Origin: Rugalucina vietnamica
Lineage: Eukaryota > Mollusca > Bivalvia > Lucinida > Lucinidae
Assembly (NCBI GenBank): GCA_964017185.1
Contig: OZ024870.1
Coordinates: 28,109,621 to 28,173,620, forward strand
DNA length: 64,000 bases
Direction of reading: 5' to 3'
Made by a program: the position numbers and the translations under genes. The notes under the pieces are model-generated. The model ran no database searches, was not told where the DNA came from, and saw only the letters and a list, made by a program, of their open reading frames with translations. Positions 11,656-21,473 of the stretch are shown here, piece after piece (position 1 is the first letter of the stretch; each line of letters begins with the position of its first letter).

Positions 11656-11759
11656 TTCAGTATATGTCGTGGATTATCAATAAAATCAGCTGATCTTGGT
11701 TTTTTTTAATAAATTGTATAAAGTTGTCCCTTCATTAGGAACTAGTTGGCACCATATCT

Positions 11760-11967
11760 GAGCCGCGCCACTAGAAAACTGGTCTTCCGGGTTTCCGACC
11801 AGGTCTGCAGCCACAGAGGATGGCTAGAAGATAGAAATTTCGGATTTATTACAAAGAGGAATTGTACTATCCGTGTGGCGAAAACAAAGGCGCTGATCAG
11901 CTTCGCAGTTACTGCGAAGCTGATCTGCGCCTTTGTTTTCGCATAGGCAAAAATCTGTTATCGCATG
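11760..11967. mobile_element. hairpin-1 MITE, copy 5
   Basis: Left end GAGCCGCGCCACTAGAAAAC and core CTTCGCAGTTACTGCGAAG. The right end has decayed after GCATAGGCAAAAATC. Confidence 0.85.
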
Positions 11968-12079
11968 TTCAACCAAATGTATTTGTGACATGTTTGTTTA
12001 CTGTTAAGCAAAAGCATTCTGATGACTGTCTTTCTCAGGTTATTTTAATGTCAATTTTTAGGGATTCACAGTATTATGT

Positions 12080-12276
12080 GAGCCTGTGCATGTTTTCCGA
12101 CCAGGTCCGACACAAACCAGGCTGTACAGTCACAGAAGATGGTTAGCGGCTGGAAATTTTGGATTTAGAAAGTAGAGGAATTGTACTATCCGTGTAGTGA
12201 AAACAAAGGCGAAGCTGATCTGCGCCTTTGTTTTTTGCCATATGCATATTGTTGGTTTGTCCATGCAGCAGCTCAT
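12080..12276. mobile_element. hairpin-1 MITE, copy 6 (core deleted)
   Basis: Left end GAGCCTGTGCATG and right end GTTGGTTTGTCCATGCAGC followed by AGCTCAT. The core lacks one arm: only AAGGCGAAGCTGATCTGCG remains, consistent with loss of one hairpin arm. Confidence 0.8.
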
Positions 12277-12715
12277 ATTTTATTTGATGATCAAATTATT
12301 AAATGAGCCTATGTTTTCAAGAACTATTTTAACAATGTACTGGATAGATCATACAATGTACTAACGTTATTGTACATTAAATTTCAAATGAATATATTAA
12401 AGATATATACATGTATGAATTAAAATTCTAACCAATACTGACTTTTATATCCTTATTGTATAGCCTAAGGCCCACAAGTTGAGCCGATAGTATAGAATGG
12501 GCCAGGCCCTGGGCCAGGTATCATTCCATGCCCAAATTTGTTGAGTCAATTTATACATTCAGATAATATCCTAGATGAGAGCGCAATGTACAAGTGGTAA
12601 AGTTGGGTTCGATACCTAATGCTCCAAACTATAAAGTACATGTATCTCAACAATCTAAAATTGCATGAAGTGAAGCATTGGGGAGTGTTAGAGGCTACAG
12701 CATTTTGGAGACCAG
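12277..12715. other. non-coding stretch without recognised feature
   Basis: AT-rich DNA. The only structure seen is a short imperfect repeat GGGCCAGGCCCTGGGCCAGG near 12500. Confidence 0.55.
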
Positions 12716-12948
12716 GCCCTGAGGTTATAAAACTTTTTTCATGCTCAACTCAGCGGAGACTAAAATTTATCCTGCTCATAAATGTTAAAATGCCAACAAT
12801 TGCTGGCATTTTAACATTTATCAGCATGATAAATTACAGGCTTTGGTAATTTCTATTTATTTGGGCTATTTCCTCATAAATGAGCAGTTGAAATTTCATG
12901 CTCGGCTGAGTTGAAGATTGAAAAAAAGTTTTATAGCCTTGTGGCCTG
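12716..12948. mobile_element. hairpin-2 MITE, copy 4
   Basis: Left arm GAGGTTATAAAACTTTTTTC, hairpin core with AAATGTTAAAATGCC and GGCATTTTAACATTT, right arm ending AAAGTTTTATAGCC. A roughly 60-base extra segment lies between the core and the right arm. Confidence 0.8.
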
Positions 12949-12954
12949 ATCGGA

Positions 12955-13312
12955 TATGATCCTGAAACTACCCATGACAACAGGTACCTCTTTAGGGTAA
13001 TCACCGAGAATTGAAAGCATTTTCTATTATATGCTCACTGGCAAAAGTTTAGTCAGTGAAAATACATGTAAAATCCCATTGGGACTGTTTAAATTGCTGT
13101 ATCTTTAGAACCCCTTGATTATTAGGGATTTAAATTACCAGTCATAAGAACTGTGAATAAAACCTGACATTTCCAACAAAAAAGATTGAAATATCGCATG
13201 TCGTTTTGCCAGAGTGCATACACCAATTTTCGTTCTTATTTTATAGAATGAAAGAGGGGTAATCACAAAATAATGAATATTTGATTTGTTATTTCTCAAG
13301 ACTGTGGCTGAA
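12955..13312. other. non-coding stretch without recognised feature
   Basis: No open frame, repeat or RNA signal that I can support. Confidence 0.5.
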
Positions 13313-14756
13313 TTTTTAGCTCACCTGAGCCGAAGGCTCATAGGTGAGCTTATAGTATACCCATGCTCCGGCATCCGTCCGTCATCCATCCGTCGTCCAC
13401 AATTTCAAAAATCTTCTTCTCTGAAACCGCTGGGCCGATTGTTCTCATATTACACATACACCATCTACAGGTAGGGGGAAAAAATAATTGTGTTTTTTGT
13501 TTTAATCGGATAAGGACTCTGGTTGCTATGGCAACTTATGCTTCCCATAGACTTATAATGGAAAAAAGTGAAAATTGCCAGTTTTTGCTGTCTTGTTGGA
13601 GATATTTGAATTTTGTTTTTGCAGAAATGTTTATCGAGTAGTCCTCTACGTTTCATGTGACTTTTGTCCTAATCCTTCATTTTGATTGGTTGCAGGGGCA
13701 TCATATAGGGCAAAATTTCGAAAAACATTCAAAAATTTTCTTCTCAGAAACTGTCAAAGGGATGAAGCCTATACTTTGTATACATGTTCCTGACAGTTTT
13801 TATTCCAGGCGGATAAGAACTCTGGTTGCTATGGCAACTTAAAGTTTCCATAGACTTATAATGGGAAAAGTGGAAATCGGCTATTTTTCCGCTAAAATTG
13901 CAGATATCTGAATTTTGTTTTTGCAGAAATGTTTATTGAGTAGTGTTTGACGTTTCTTGTGAGTTTTGTCCTAATCCTTTATTTTGATTAGTTGCTGGGG
14001 CCCCATAAAGGGCAAAATTTTGAAGAAAAAAAAAACATTCAAAAATCTTCTCCTCAGAAACTGTCAAGTGGATGAATCCTGTACTTTGTATATATGTTCC
14101 TGACAGTAGCCTCTACATAATTTGTGTTTTTTATTCCAGTCGGATAAGAACTCTGGTTGCTATGGTTTCCATCGATAGACTTATAATGGGAAAAGTGGAA
14201 ATTAGCTATTTTTTCTGGACCAATCGTAGGTATTTGAATTTTGTCTTTGCAGAAATATTTATTGAGTATATCTCTATGTTTCATGTGACTTTTTTCCTAA
14301 TCCTTTATTTTGATTGGGTGCTGGGGCCACATAAAGGGTAAAATTTCGAAAAACATTTAAAAATCTTCTCCTCAGAAATTGTCTACGGCATGAAGCCTGT
14401 ACTTTGTATACATGTACATGTTCCTGACAGTAGTCTCTACATAATTTGTGTTTTTTATTTCAGTCGGATAAGAAATCTGGTTGCATGGCAACTTAAAGTT
14501 TCGATAGACTTAAAACGGGAAAAGTGGAAATTGGCTATTTTTTCTGGTCCAATCGCAGATATTTGAATTTCTTTGACCAATTTCTTTTGCAGAAATGTTT
14601 ATAGAGTAGTCCTCTACAGTTTGGTTGACTTTTTTCCTAATCCTTTATTTTGATTGGTTGGTGGGGCCCCATAAAGGGCAAATTTTTTAAATAAATATTT
14701 GGTTAATATAGCAGATCTCAGGTGAGCGTTTACAGGACCGTTGGTCCTCTGGTTTT
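13313..14756 (+). mobile_element. GCTCACCTGAG-family repeat, copy C (different interior)
   Basis: Same terminal signatures as copy A: TTTTTAGCTCACCTGAGCC at the left, CAGATCTCAGGTGAGCG then GGACCGTTGGTCC and CTCTGGTTTT at the right. The interior is a different tandem array of about 285-305-base units built around CGGATAAGAACTCTGGTTGC and GGAAAAGTGGAAAT, starting near 13500, 13805, 14135 and 14460. Shared ends with unrelated interiors suggest end modules that carry different cargo. Confidence 0.8.
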
Positions 14757-15604
14757 CAAGTTAAAGTTTTTATAACACTATCTTTTCAACATATGGATGG
14801 ATATATACTACTCAAACTTTGATATTTTTGTTTACAGGACATCCTGGCAATCTAACATCCAAAATTTCGCTAAAGATATATAGCAGAACCATCTCCGAGC
14901 AAACATGCCACCGCAGCTTTTAGCTCGACTGCACGAAGTGCATAGAGCCTCGGATCCACTGGATCCGAGATAGAGCTATTGCAGTCACCCCGGTCGTCCA
15001 CGTTCCCATTACCGTTCCCGTGCGTGTGCGCGTGCGCGTCACACTTGCGTTAAAACTTTCTAGAACTCCATATCTTGACAACCACTCACCAGAAAGCATT
15101 CATACTTGGACCATAGATACCCTGTAGGGTTAGCTTTCATTCCATGGTATCGGGCCCCTGGGTCCAGGCCAGGGGGTGGGGTTGGAGGTTAAAATCTAGA
15201 ACACCTTTAAAAATTACCATTCTTGCGTTAAAGTTTTCTAGAAGTCCATATCTTGACAACCACTCATCAGAAAGCATTGATACTTGGGCCATTGACACCT
15301 TGTAGGGTCGGCTTTCATTCCATGGCATCAAATTCCTGGGTGCATACCAGGGGGTGGGGCTAGAGGTAAAAAACTAGAACACCATTAATAATAATGGCTT
15401 TTCTGTGATATAGTATTCTAGAAGTCTATATCTTGAAAACCTTTTATTAGGGGGCTTTCATACTCGGACAATAGGTACCCTGTAGGGTTGAGTTTCATTT
15501 CATGGCATCGGACTGGGTCTATACCTGGGGGGTGGGACTAGATGTTAAAAACTAGAACACTGTAAAAATAGATGTACTGCTGTGTGATAGTGATAGTTCG
15601 TCTC

Positions 15605-16865
15605 TCACTAATGAGAAAGACCATCATTATTTCTTGAATAGTGCTGATGTGTGTTGGTGAGTTCTTTGATGGCTGACTAGGCCAATTCTGGCTCTAAACT
15701 GTCGGTTGCAAGTAAAGCAAGTCAATGTCATAGAGTCTGCTGGTGGCACATTTGTTTTGGCTTTGCGCTCTCTTCGCTTTCTTTCAGCTTCACAGATTCT
15801 CTTCTTTTCATAGAGAGCTGCTCCTTTGTTGATGAGACCTCGCCACTTTGATCGCTCCTGTGCAGTCTGTTCCCAGGACCCCATTGGTATTTCGAAATCC
15901 TTCAGAGAGGCTTTGAGGGTGTCTTTGTAGCGTTTCTTCTGGCCACCTTGAGAGCGCTTTCCCTCCTGTAGTTCTCCATAGAAAACTCTCTTTGGAAGTC
16001 GCGCATCAGGCATTCTTATAACATGGCCAGTCCATCTTAGCTGTGCTAGCTTTAAGACTGTATGCATGCTTTGCATCCCTGCTTTCCTCAGGACCTCTTT
16101 GGCTGGAATCTTGTCCTGCCACTTGATTTTTAACAACTTTCTCAAACAGCTTAAGTGGAAATGGTTAAGTCTCTTTGCATGGCGTTGGTATACTGTCCAG
16201 GTCTCACATGCATACAAGAGGGTTGGCAGTACCATAGCCTTGTAGACTTTCAGCTTGGTGTCAAGCTTGATTCCATTTCGCTCCCAGACATTTGCACGGA
16301 GTCTTCCGAATGCCACACTAGCTTTTGCAATTCTGGCAGTGATCTCATCATCAATATGCACTGCTCTGGAGAGAGTGCTTCCCAGGTAGGTGAACTTGTC
16401 AACAACTTTCAGTTTTTGCCCATTCACAGTGATGGTTGGTTCATTATATGGTTTTCCGGGGGCTGGTTGGTGTACAACCTCTGTCTTTTTTGTGCCGATT
16501 GTGAGATCATAGTTATCACATGACTGTGAGACTTGATCCATGGCTCTTTGCATTTTTGCCTCTGTGTTGGCATTCTTATCCATATCATCTGCATAGAGGA
16601 GCTCATCTAGCACATCAGTCTGGACCTTAGTTTTGGCTTGCAACCTTCTGAGGTTGAATATGTTGCCATCAAAACGGTACCTGATTGGAAAACCAGTGTC
16701 ACTGTCCTGAAAAGCATCCATAAGCATGGCAGAAAACATCATGCTGAACAGTGTTGGTGCCAGAACACAGCCTTGTTTGACCCCATTTGTTACTTCAAAT
16801 GGTTCAGAGAACTCTCCATCATTTTGCACACGTGCCTGCATGCCATCATGAAACTGCCGCAGGGA
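15605..16865 (-). mobile_element. 5'-truncated LINE-C insertion
   Basis: A minus-strand retrotransposon piece whose frame starts inside the reverse-transcriptase domain. It splits the 180-base tandem repeat, with the same unit resuming at about 16880. The 3' side ends in a short GATAGTGATAG-type stretch rather than poly(A). This is typical of 5' truncation during target-primed insertion. Confidence 0.8.
15627..16841 (-). CDS. LINE-C reverse transcriptase C-terminal part with C2H2 finger
   Basis: Open frame of 404 residues. Residues 20-29 read GVKQGCVLAP (RT motif before the catalytic box) and 83-86 YADD (catalytic box). YLGSTLS is the conserved motif after the palm, and a WTGHVIRMPDARLPKRV segment follows in the thumb/linker region. 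Near the C-terminus C375, C378, H391 and H395 form a classical C2H2 zinc finger (C-x2-C-x12-H-x3-H). The N-terminal endonuclease and the first RT motifs are missing, so the protein is not a complete enzyme. The frame has no stop, which suggests recent insertion. The clade cannot be fixed from this part; RTE/CR1-like or another APE-type LINE is possible. A fossil of the same family lies at 29470-29792. Confidence 0.85.
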   Translation of the reverse strand: MQARVQNDGEFSEPFEVTNGVKQGCVLAPTLFSMMFSAMLMDAFQDSDTGFPIRYRFDGNIFNLRRLQAKTKVQTDVLDELLYADDMDKNANTEAKMQRAMDQVSQSCDNYDLTIGTKKTEVVHQPAPGKPYNEPTITVNGQKLKVVDKFTYLGSTLSRAVHIDDEITARIAKASVAFGRLRANVWERNGIKLDTKLKVYKAMVLPTLLYACETWTVYQRHAKRLNHFHLSCLRKLLKIKWQDKIPAKEVLRKAGMQSMHTVLKLAQLRWTGHVIRMPDARLPKRVFYGELQEGKRSQGGQKKRYKDTLKASLKDFEIPMGSWEQTAQERSKWRGLINKGAALYEKKRICEAERKRRERKAKTNVPPADSMTLTCFTCNRQFRARIGLVSHQRTHQHTSALFKK

Positions 16866-17357
16866 GTTGTGTAACTTTTACAAGGAGTCCATATCTTGAC
16901 AACAACTTATCATAAAGCGTTCATACTTCATACACTTTAGGTTCCATAACATCGGACCTCTGGGTCAGAGTCAGGGGGTTGGGGCTAGAGGTCAAAATCT
17001 AGAACTCCCTGAATTATTTTTTCTTTTTATTTCTTAATAGAAACAACTTAGGAAGATGGTTGGTCATTCATCTTTTGACTTTGCGACACTGACTTGTGTG
17101 TCATGACGGTAAGGGTCGGTTGACCTAGTTTCCATGGTTCAGTGATTTTGCTTTATATCTTGACACTCAATTAATATATTTTCTTACTTCTTTCAGATTA
17201 TGAGTGAGTATGACCAGGCCTTTGACCCCAATATACTGTGACCTAATTTCACGGTTCTGTGATTTTGCCTTATATCTTGACACCCAATTAGTATATTTTC
17301 ATACTTTTTTCAGATTATGAGTAAGTTTGACCAGACCTTTGACAGCAATATATATAT

Positions 17358-17372
17358 AGGTCACAGTGACCT
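17358..17372. promoter_or_regulatory. perfect ERE palindrome AGGTCA-CAG-TGACCT
   Basis: Exact 15-base consensus estrogen response element. Estrogen-receptor family proteins bind this inverted repeat with a 3-base spacer. Mollusc estrogen receptors are known to act without ligand but to bind such sites. Use here is inference. Confidence 0.5.
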
Positions 17373-17485
17373 AATTTCACGGTTCAGTGATTTTGCTTTA
17401 TATCTCGGCTCTCAATTGGTTTATGAATAAACTTCCTTCACACTATGTTTGCGTATGACAAGACCTTTGACCCTAAAGTAGTCCT

Positions 17486-17500
17486 AGGTCATTATGACCT
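17486..17500. promoter_or_regulatory. perfect ERE palindrome AGGTCA-TTA-TGACCT
   Basis: Second exact ERE, 128 bases after the first; the spacer sequence differs while both half-sites are unchanged. Confidence 0.5.
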
Positions 17501-17613
17501 TATTTCACGGTTCAGTGATTTTGCCTTATATCTCGGCACTCAGTTGGTATATAAACATACTTCTTTCATGACATGTTTGCGTATGACAAGACCTTTGACC
17601 GTAAAGTATTCCT

Positions 17614-17628
17614 AGGTCACTGTGACCT
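17614..17628. promoter_or_regulatory. perfect ERE palindrome AGGTCA-CTG-TGACCT
   Basis: Third exact ERE, 128 bases after the second. Confidence 0.5.
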
Positions 17629-17737
17629 AATTTCATGGTTCAGTGACTTTGCCTTATATCTCGACACTCAGTTGGTATATATACTTCTTTCTGATTATGA
17701 ATGAGTATGACCAGATCTTTAACCCAAACATACTTAT

Positions 17738-17752
17738 AGGTCAGTGTGACCT
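17738..17752. promoter_or_regulatory. perfect ERE palindrome AGGTCA-GTG-TGACCT
   Basis: Fourth exact ERE, 124 bases after the third. The next unit has lost it. Confidence 0.5.
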
Positions 17753-18069
17753 AATTTCACGGTTCAGTGATTTTGCCTTGTATCTTGGCTCTCAGTTGGA
17801 ATATGAACACACTTCTTTTACAATATGAGTAAGACATTTAAATCTTAGGTAGTTATAGTTAACTTTCATGGTTCAGTGATTTTGCCTTATTGCATCAAGG
17901 CGAAGAGATGTATGAGCATAATGCTTTGGGTTACAGGTCGGGTTTGGCCTTATGTTTGACAAAGGTCAGAAGCAGTCGAGCGCGCTGTCCTGCGACAGCT
18001 CTTATTTCTCGCGTTGCCTGCGAGCGCTGAATCTCACAGACTTGCAGAAAAGATGGAACTCCCATGAAA

Positions 18070-18580
18070 TTGAAGTTGTCATTGTTGCCTACCCTATCCA
18101 AATCTGTTCAATGTCATTCCGAACTTTACTATAAATCTTTTTTACCTAGTGCAATACGCATTTGGAACAGTCTACCTGAAGATACAAGAAATATGACCAG
18201 CACGTACCTGAAACCCCACCTTAACAGCAACCTAGATCCTCCTCCAAGGTATTATTACGAAGGTCCTAGACTCGCCCAGGTTTACCATAGCAGATTACGA
18301 ACCAACTGTAGTTCGCTCAACCAACACCTTCATTCAAAAAGATAGTTCCTAGCCCTCTCTATGTGGTAGTGTTGAAGACACAAAACATTTCCTTCTCACA
18401 TGTCCTCTTTATCATAACCTTAGACAAGAGATGCTTCAATCGGTCTCACAGTTTTGCCTGCCTACTGTAAATACACTGTTATATGGCGCTCGTAATATGT
18501 CTTTCAATGTTAACAAACAAATATTTAAGGATGTACAAAACTTCGTAATTAAAACGAGAAGATTTCAAACTAACCGTTGA
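18070..18580 (+). pseudogene. LINE-A 3' fragment (RT C-terminal region)
   Basis: Translation in two frames (shift near 18345) matches the C-terminal part of the LINE-A frame at 51628-54732: SFLPSAIRIWNSLPE, then YYYEGPRLAQVYHSRLRTNC, then after the shift a CG...KHFLLTCPLYH zinc-knuckle-like segment. A premature stop follows HLHSKR. It is a dead, 5'-truncated copy. Confidence 0.85.
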
Positions 18581-18589
18581 AGATACTTT

Positions 18590-19720
18590 TATGTCTTAAC
18601 CGCACTTTGGGAAATTTTCATAAATCTGTGATTTTTGGTAAAAAACACGATTTTTTACCAAAACAATTTATTTGGTTTAAAATGTTTTCCTTTGCACTGT
18701 GAGTATGAAACTGAAAACCGTTTTTGAATATGCACTCTGGTTTGTTCACAACAGCGTTTTTAGAATGTGTTGTCAAATGCTTTTAGACGAGACGGTGGGT
18801 AGGGAATTTTTTCATTTTGCACAACACCCTCCACATACTAGGTTTGATGCTATGTGTGGCTTCTTTGACTTCTATTTAGAGTTTCTAGGCACATTGTCGC
18901 CTTGTGATGTGGTGCATTTGCCTTCTAGAAGCCGTTACGTATGTTACCCATTTAAAACAGAAATATACTCTAAGTTTGCAAAATGCACTATGAATCTCTA
19001 ACCTAAATTCCAAATCTAAGTATTTTAATATCATGTGATGAAAGAAAGTTACTAGCACGTATATTGATATTTCTTAATAACAGCATATACAAAGGTTAAT
19101 TACAGGACAGAGAGCTATTGTTTTATATACATCTCTTTGCACTTTTTAGTTTTGATACACTGGTCTAAAAGACAAATCATTTTCCTTTCCGAAAAGAAAA
19201 GAATTTTTATCATATCATTCTTCAGTCGAAAAGTTATTGCATATGTTCCACAGTAACAACAGAGTAAAGCGTTCACATTCAACTATGAACAGCCCAGTTT
19301 GAAATAAAAGAAAAATTTATACCATCATCTTGCTATAAATAACAAATATGTCTTTTTTAAGTTGAAAGTTCATTGCTTTTGTATAAATGTTAACTTTCGA
19401 TTCGTAAAGATGGTAACGTATGTAACACATAAACATTATAAACTTAAAAAAACCCAAACAGTTTTAATGATTTTTACGCAGGTGAAATGCTCATTATGAT
19501 TTGGCACATATGGAGAGCTCATATTAGATTTAACCATTCTAGAGTGTAATCCGGTTATATGCCATTGAATTTAAAGCGCTCACACCCCAAACCCAAACTC
19601 CCAAAATATGGATTTTCACTTAGGATTCAGTGTTATAAAATGACATCATCAACGCGATCTGTCACGCCACAATACATTTAAGGATTGAAATTCAGATTTT
19701 AGCTTTCACTGGATGATGAA
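18590..19720. other. long stretch without recognised gene
   Basis: AT-rich. An open frame of 100 codons at 18699-19001 matches nothing I know and has no supporting context. A perfect 12-base stem hairpin (TTTGGTAAAAAA and its complement) lies at about 18634-18662. The string GGTAACGTATGTAACACAT at about 19412 recurs at about 21086. Confidence 0.55.
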
Positions 19721-19721
19721 A

Positions 19722-19790
19722 AACATAAGGCTGTTTTAATGTCTGTGAAGCCCGAAGGGCTTCTCGGAGACATTAAAACAGCTAATGTTT
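19722..19790. repeat. imperfect hairpin around GAAGCCCGAAGGGCTTC
   Basis: GGCTGTTTTAATGTCT pairs with AGACATTAAAACAGC, with an inner GAAGCCCGAAGGGCTTC loop-stem. It resembles the centre of a small fold-back element. Confidence 0.65.
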
Positions 19791-20384
19791 ATTTATAATT
19801 TTTTATTAAATGTTACATTTACATTTTATATTATCAATCAAGTATCAGAATTTCAAAAACGTCAAATTTTCGCGCTTAACGTCATGGCGATACGCGACCG
19901 ACGTCACGTTAATAAGAGTAAACAAACAACGTCACTGGCTGGTTTTGACGTCGCCCCGCCCTTAGGCGTAGCCTCTTGATCACGTGACTTAATGTTTTTC
20001 ATTGGGAAATGAAGAGCATCAAGAAAGATACTTTCATCTAGGGCGACTGCAATAAAAATGTAAATAGGCTATATAGAGGATATTCAAGTTTTTGGAGTGA
20101 ATATGAGTTTTATTTCATTGAGTGAAGTGAAAAAAAAATATTTCATGAGTGCCGAAGGCACGAATGAAATATATAGAGGATATTCAAGTTTTTGGAGTGA
20201 ATATGAGTTTTATTTCATTGAGTGAAGTGAAAAATTTTTATATTTCATGAGTGCCGAAGGCACGAATGAAATATATAATTTTTCACTTCACGAGATGAAA
20301 TAAAACTCATATTCACTCGAAAAACTTGAATTTTCTTTTTATTATATTGCATGTAGTCATTGTAACGTTGCGCGCTAAAGCATA

Positions 20385-20418
20385 TGACGTCAAAATCTTA
20401 AATGACGTCATTACGTCA
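20385..20418. promoter_or_regulatory. cluster of CRE palindromes TGACGTCA
   Basis: TGACGTCA at 20385-20392 and 20403-20410, then TTACGTCA at 20411-20418. The second module repeats TGACGTCA at 20773-20780. TGACGTCA is the consensus CREB/ATF site. Whether it is used is unknown. Confidence 0.45.
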
Positions 20419-20540
20419 CGTCATTACGTCGCTATTGTGTGTGAACGTTCATTGCGTCAACAATAGCATAGATTATAAAATTTAGTTATGTATAAATTAG
20501 AAATGAAACGGTGGAATCGTAATTTGCGTATTCCCAAACC

Positions 20541-20597
20541 TTATATTTTCACATGTGAAAATATAACTTTTTTATATTTTCACATGTGAAAATATAA
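20541..20597. repeat. two adjacent 26-bp perfect palindromes
   Basis: Positions 20541-20566 and 20572-20597 are identical 26-base self-complementary sequences centred on CACATGTG, separated by five bases. The second CRE module holds the same pair, one with a single change (about 20930-20990). Confidence 0.85.
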
Positions 20598-21060
20598 CTT
20601 TTTCAAATATTCGTTATATTTAATACATATTTCTCTATATTTCATCACTTGCCATATAATAAATAATTTTTCACTTCACGAGATGAAATAAAAGTCATAT
20701 TCACGACAAAAACTTGAATTTTCTTTTTATTATATTGCATGTAGTCATTGTAACGTTGCGCGCTAAAGCATATGACGTCAAAATCTTAAATCACGTCATT
20801 ACGTCACGTCATTACGTCGCTATTGTGTGGGAACGTTCATTGCGTCAGCAATAGCATAGATTATAAAATTTAGTTATGTATACATTAGAAATAAAACGGT
20901 GGAATCGTAATTTGCGTATTCCCAAATCATATATTTTCACATCTGAAAATATAACTTTTTTATATTTTCACATGTGAAAATATAACTTTTTCAAATATTG
21001 GTTATATTTAATACATATTTCTCTATATTTCATCACTTGCCATATAATAAAAGCTAATAT

Positions 21061-21473
21061 TAATGCGGGTGACGGGCAATTTAATGGTAACGTATGTAAC
21101 ACATTTTCAATGATATCAGACGCTAAAAATTCAAGGCGTAAAATACTTATGAATCACAAATATCAATCAGATCTAATCATCACAACCTGAACATTATTTT
21201 CCGATTTCTTGATTGTAGGGCTCATCGGACAAACATATACACAACTCTGTGCATGCGAGTTCTTTTTGTCTGCTTTCACATGTTCTAGTGCCAAAGGCAG
21301 TGTGCATGCGAGATATTTTTGTCCGCTTGTACATGTTCTATGTTGTGCGATTCCGTTAAATACGATACATGTAGATACAGAATCTAGCGTCTCGTCTACA
21401 TATATATAGTATTCTTTGGTCATATTCTTTGGTCATTTTACATCATTTAAAACGGGACACTGTGTTAAATGAG
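21061..21473. other. non-coding stretch without recognised feature
   Basis: Contains a near-duplicate ATTCTTTGGTCAT at about 21411-21437. No gene or known repeat recognised. Confidence 0.5.

Larger units (their letters stand above)
17110..17885 (+). repeat. minisatellite of about 125-bp units with ERE palindromes
   Basis: About seven units share GGTTCAGTGATTTTGC (near 17137, 17252, 17383, 17510, 17638, 17761 and 17869), spaced 108-131 bases. Each unit also has a TATATCT(T/C)G segment and a GAC(C)TTTGACC segment. Four units carry AGGTCA-nnn-TGACCT exactly; the first ones have only one half. Confidence 0.8.
14918..17890 (+). mobile_element. composite tandem-unit repeat interrupted by LINE-C
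   Basis: Starts with TTTTAGCTCGACTGCACGAAG and a GGATCCACTGGATCC palindrome, then a GTGCGTGTGCGCGTGCGCG stretch. Units of about 180 bases containing CCATATCTTGACAACCACTC follow at about 15065, 15245 and 15423, and again at 16885 after the LINE-C insertion. The right part (17100-17885) changes to the ERE-bearing minisatellite. The right boundary is approximate. Confidence 0.65.
20071..21060. mobile_element. fold-back repeat with duplicated CRE-rich modules
   Basis: The left end has a 100-base direct duplication (20071 and 20171) of a segment starting ATATAGAGGATATTCAAG. Its sequence is inverted at about 20279-20330 (TTTTTCACTTCACGAG...TTGAATTTTC). From there a module of about 388 bases is repeated twice (20279 and 20667). 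Each module has several TGACGTCA/TTACGTCA sites and two adjacent 26-base perfect palindromes centred on CACATGTG, or a near copy of them. A diverged relative sits at 23003-23574. Confidence 0.75.
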
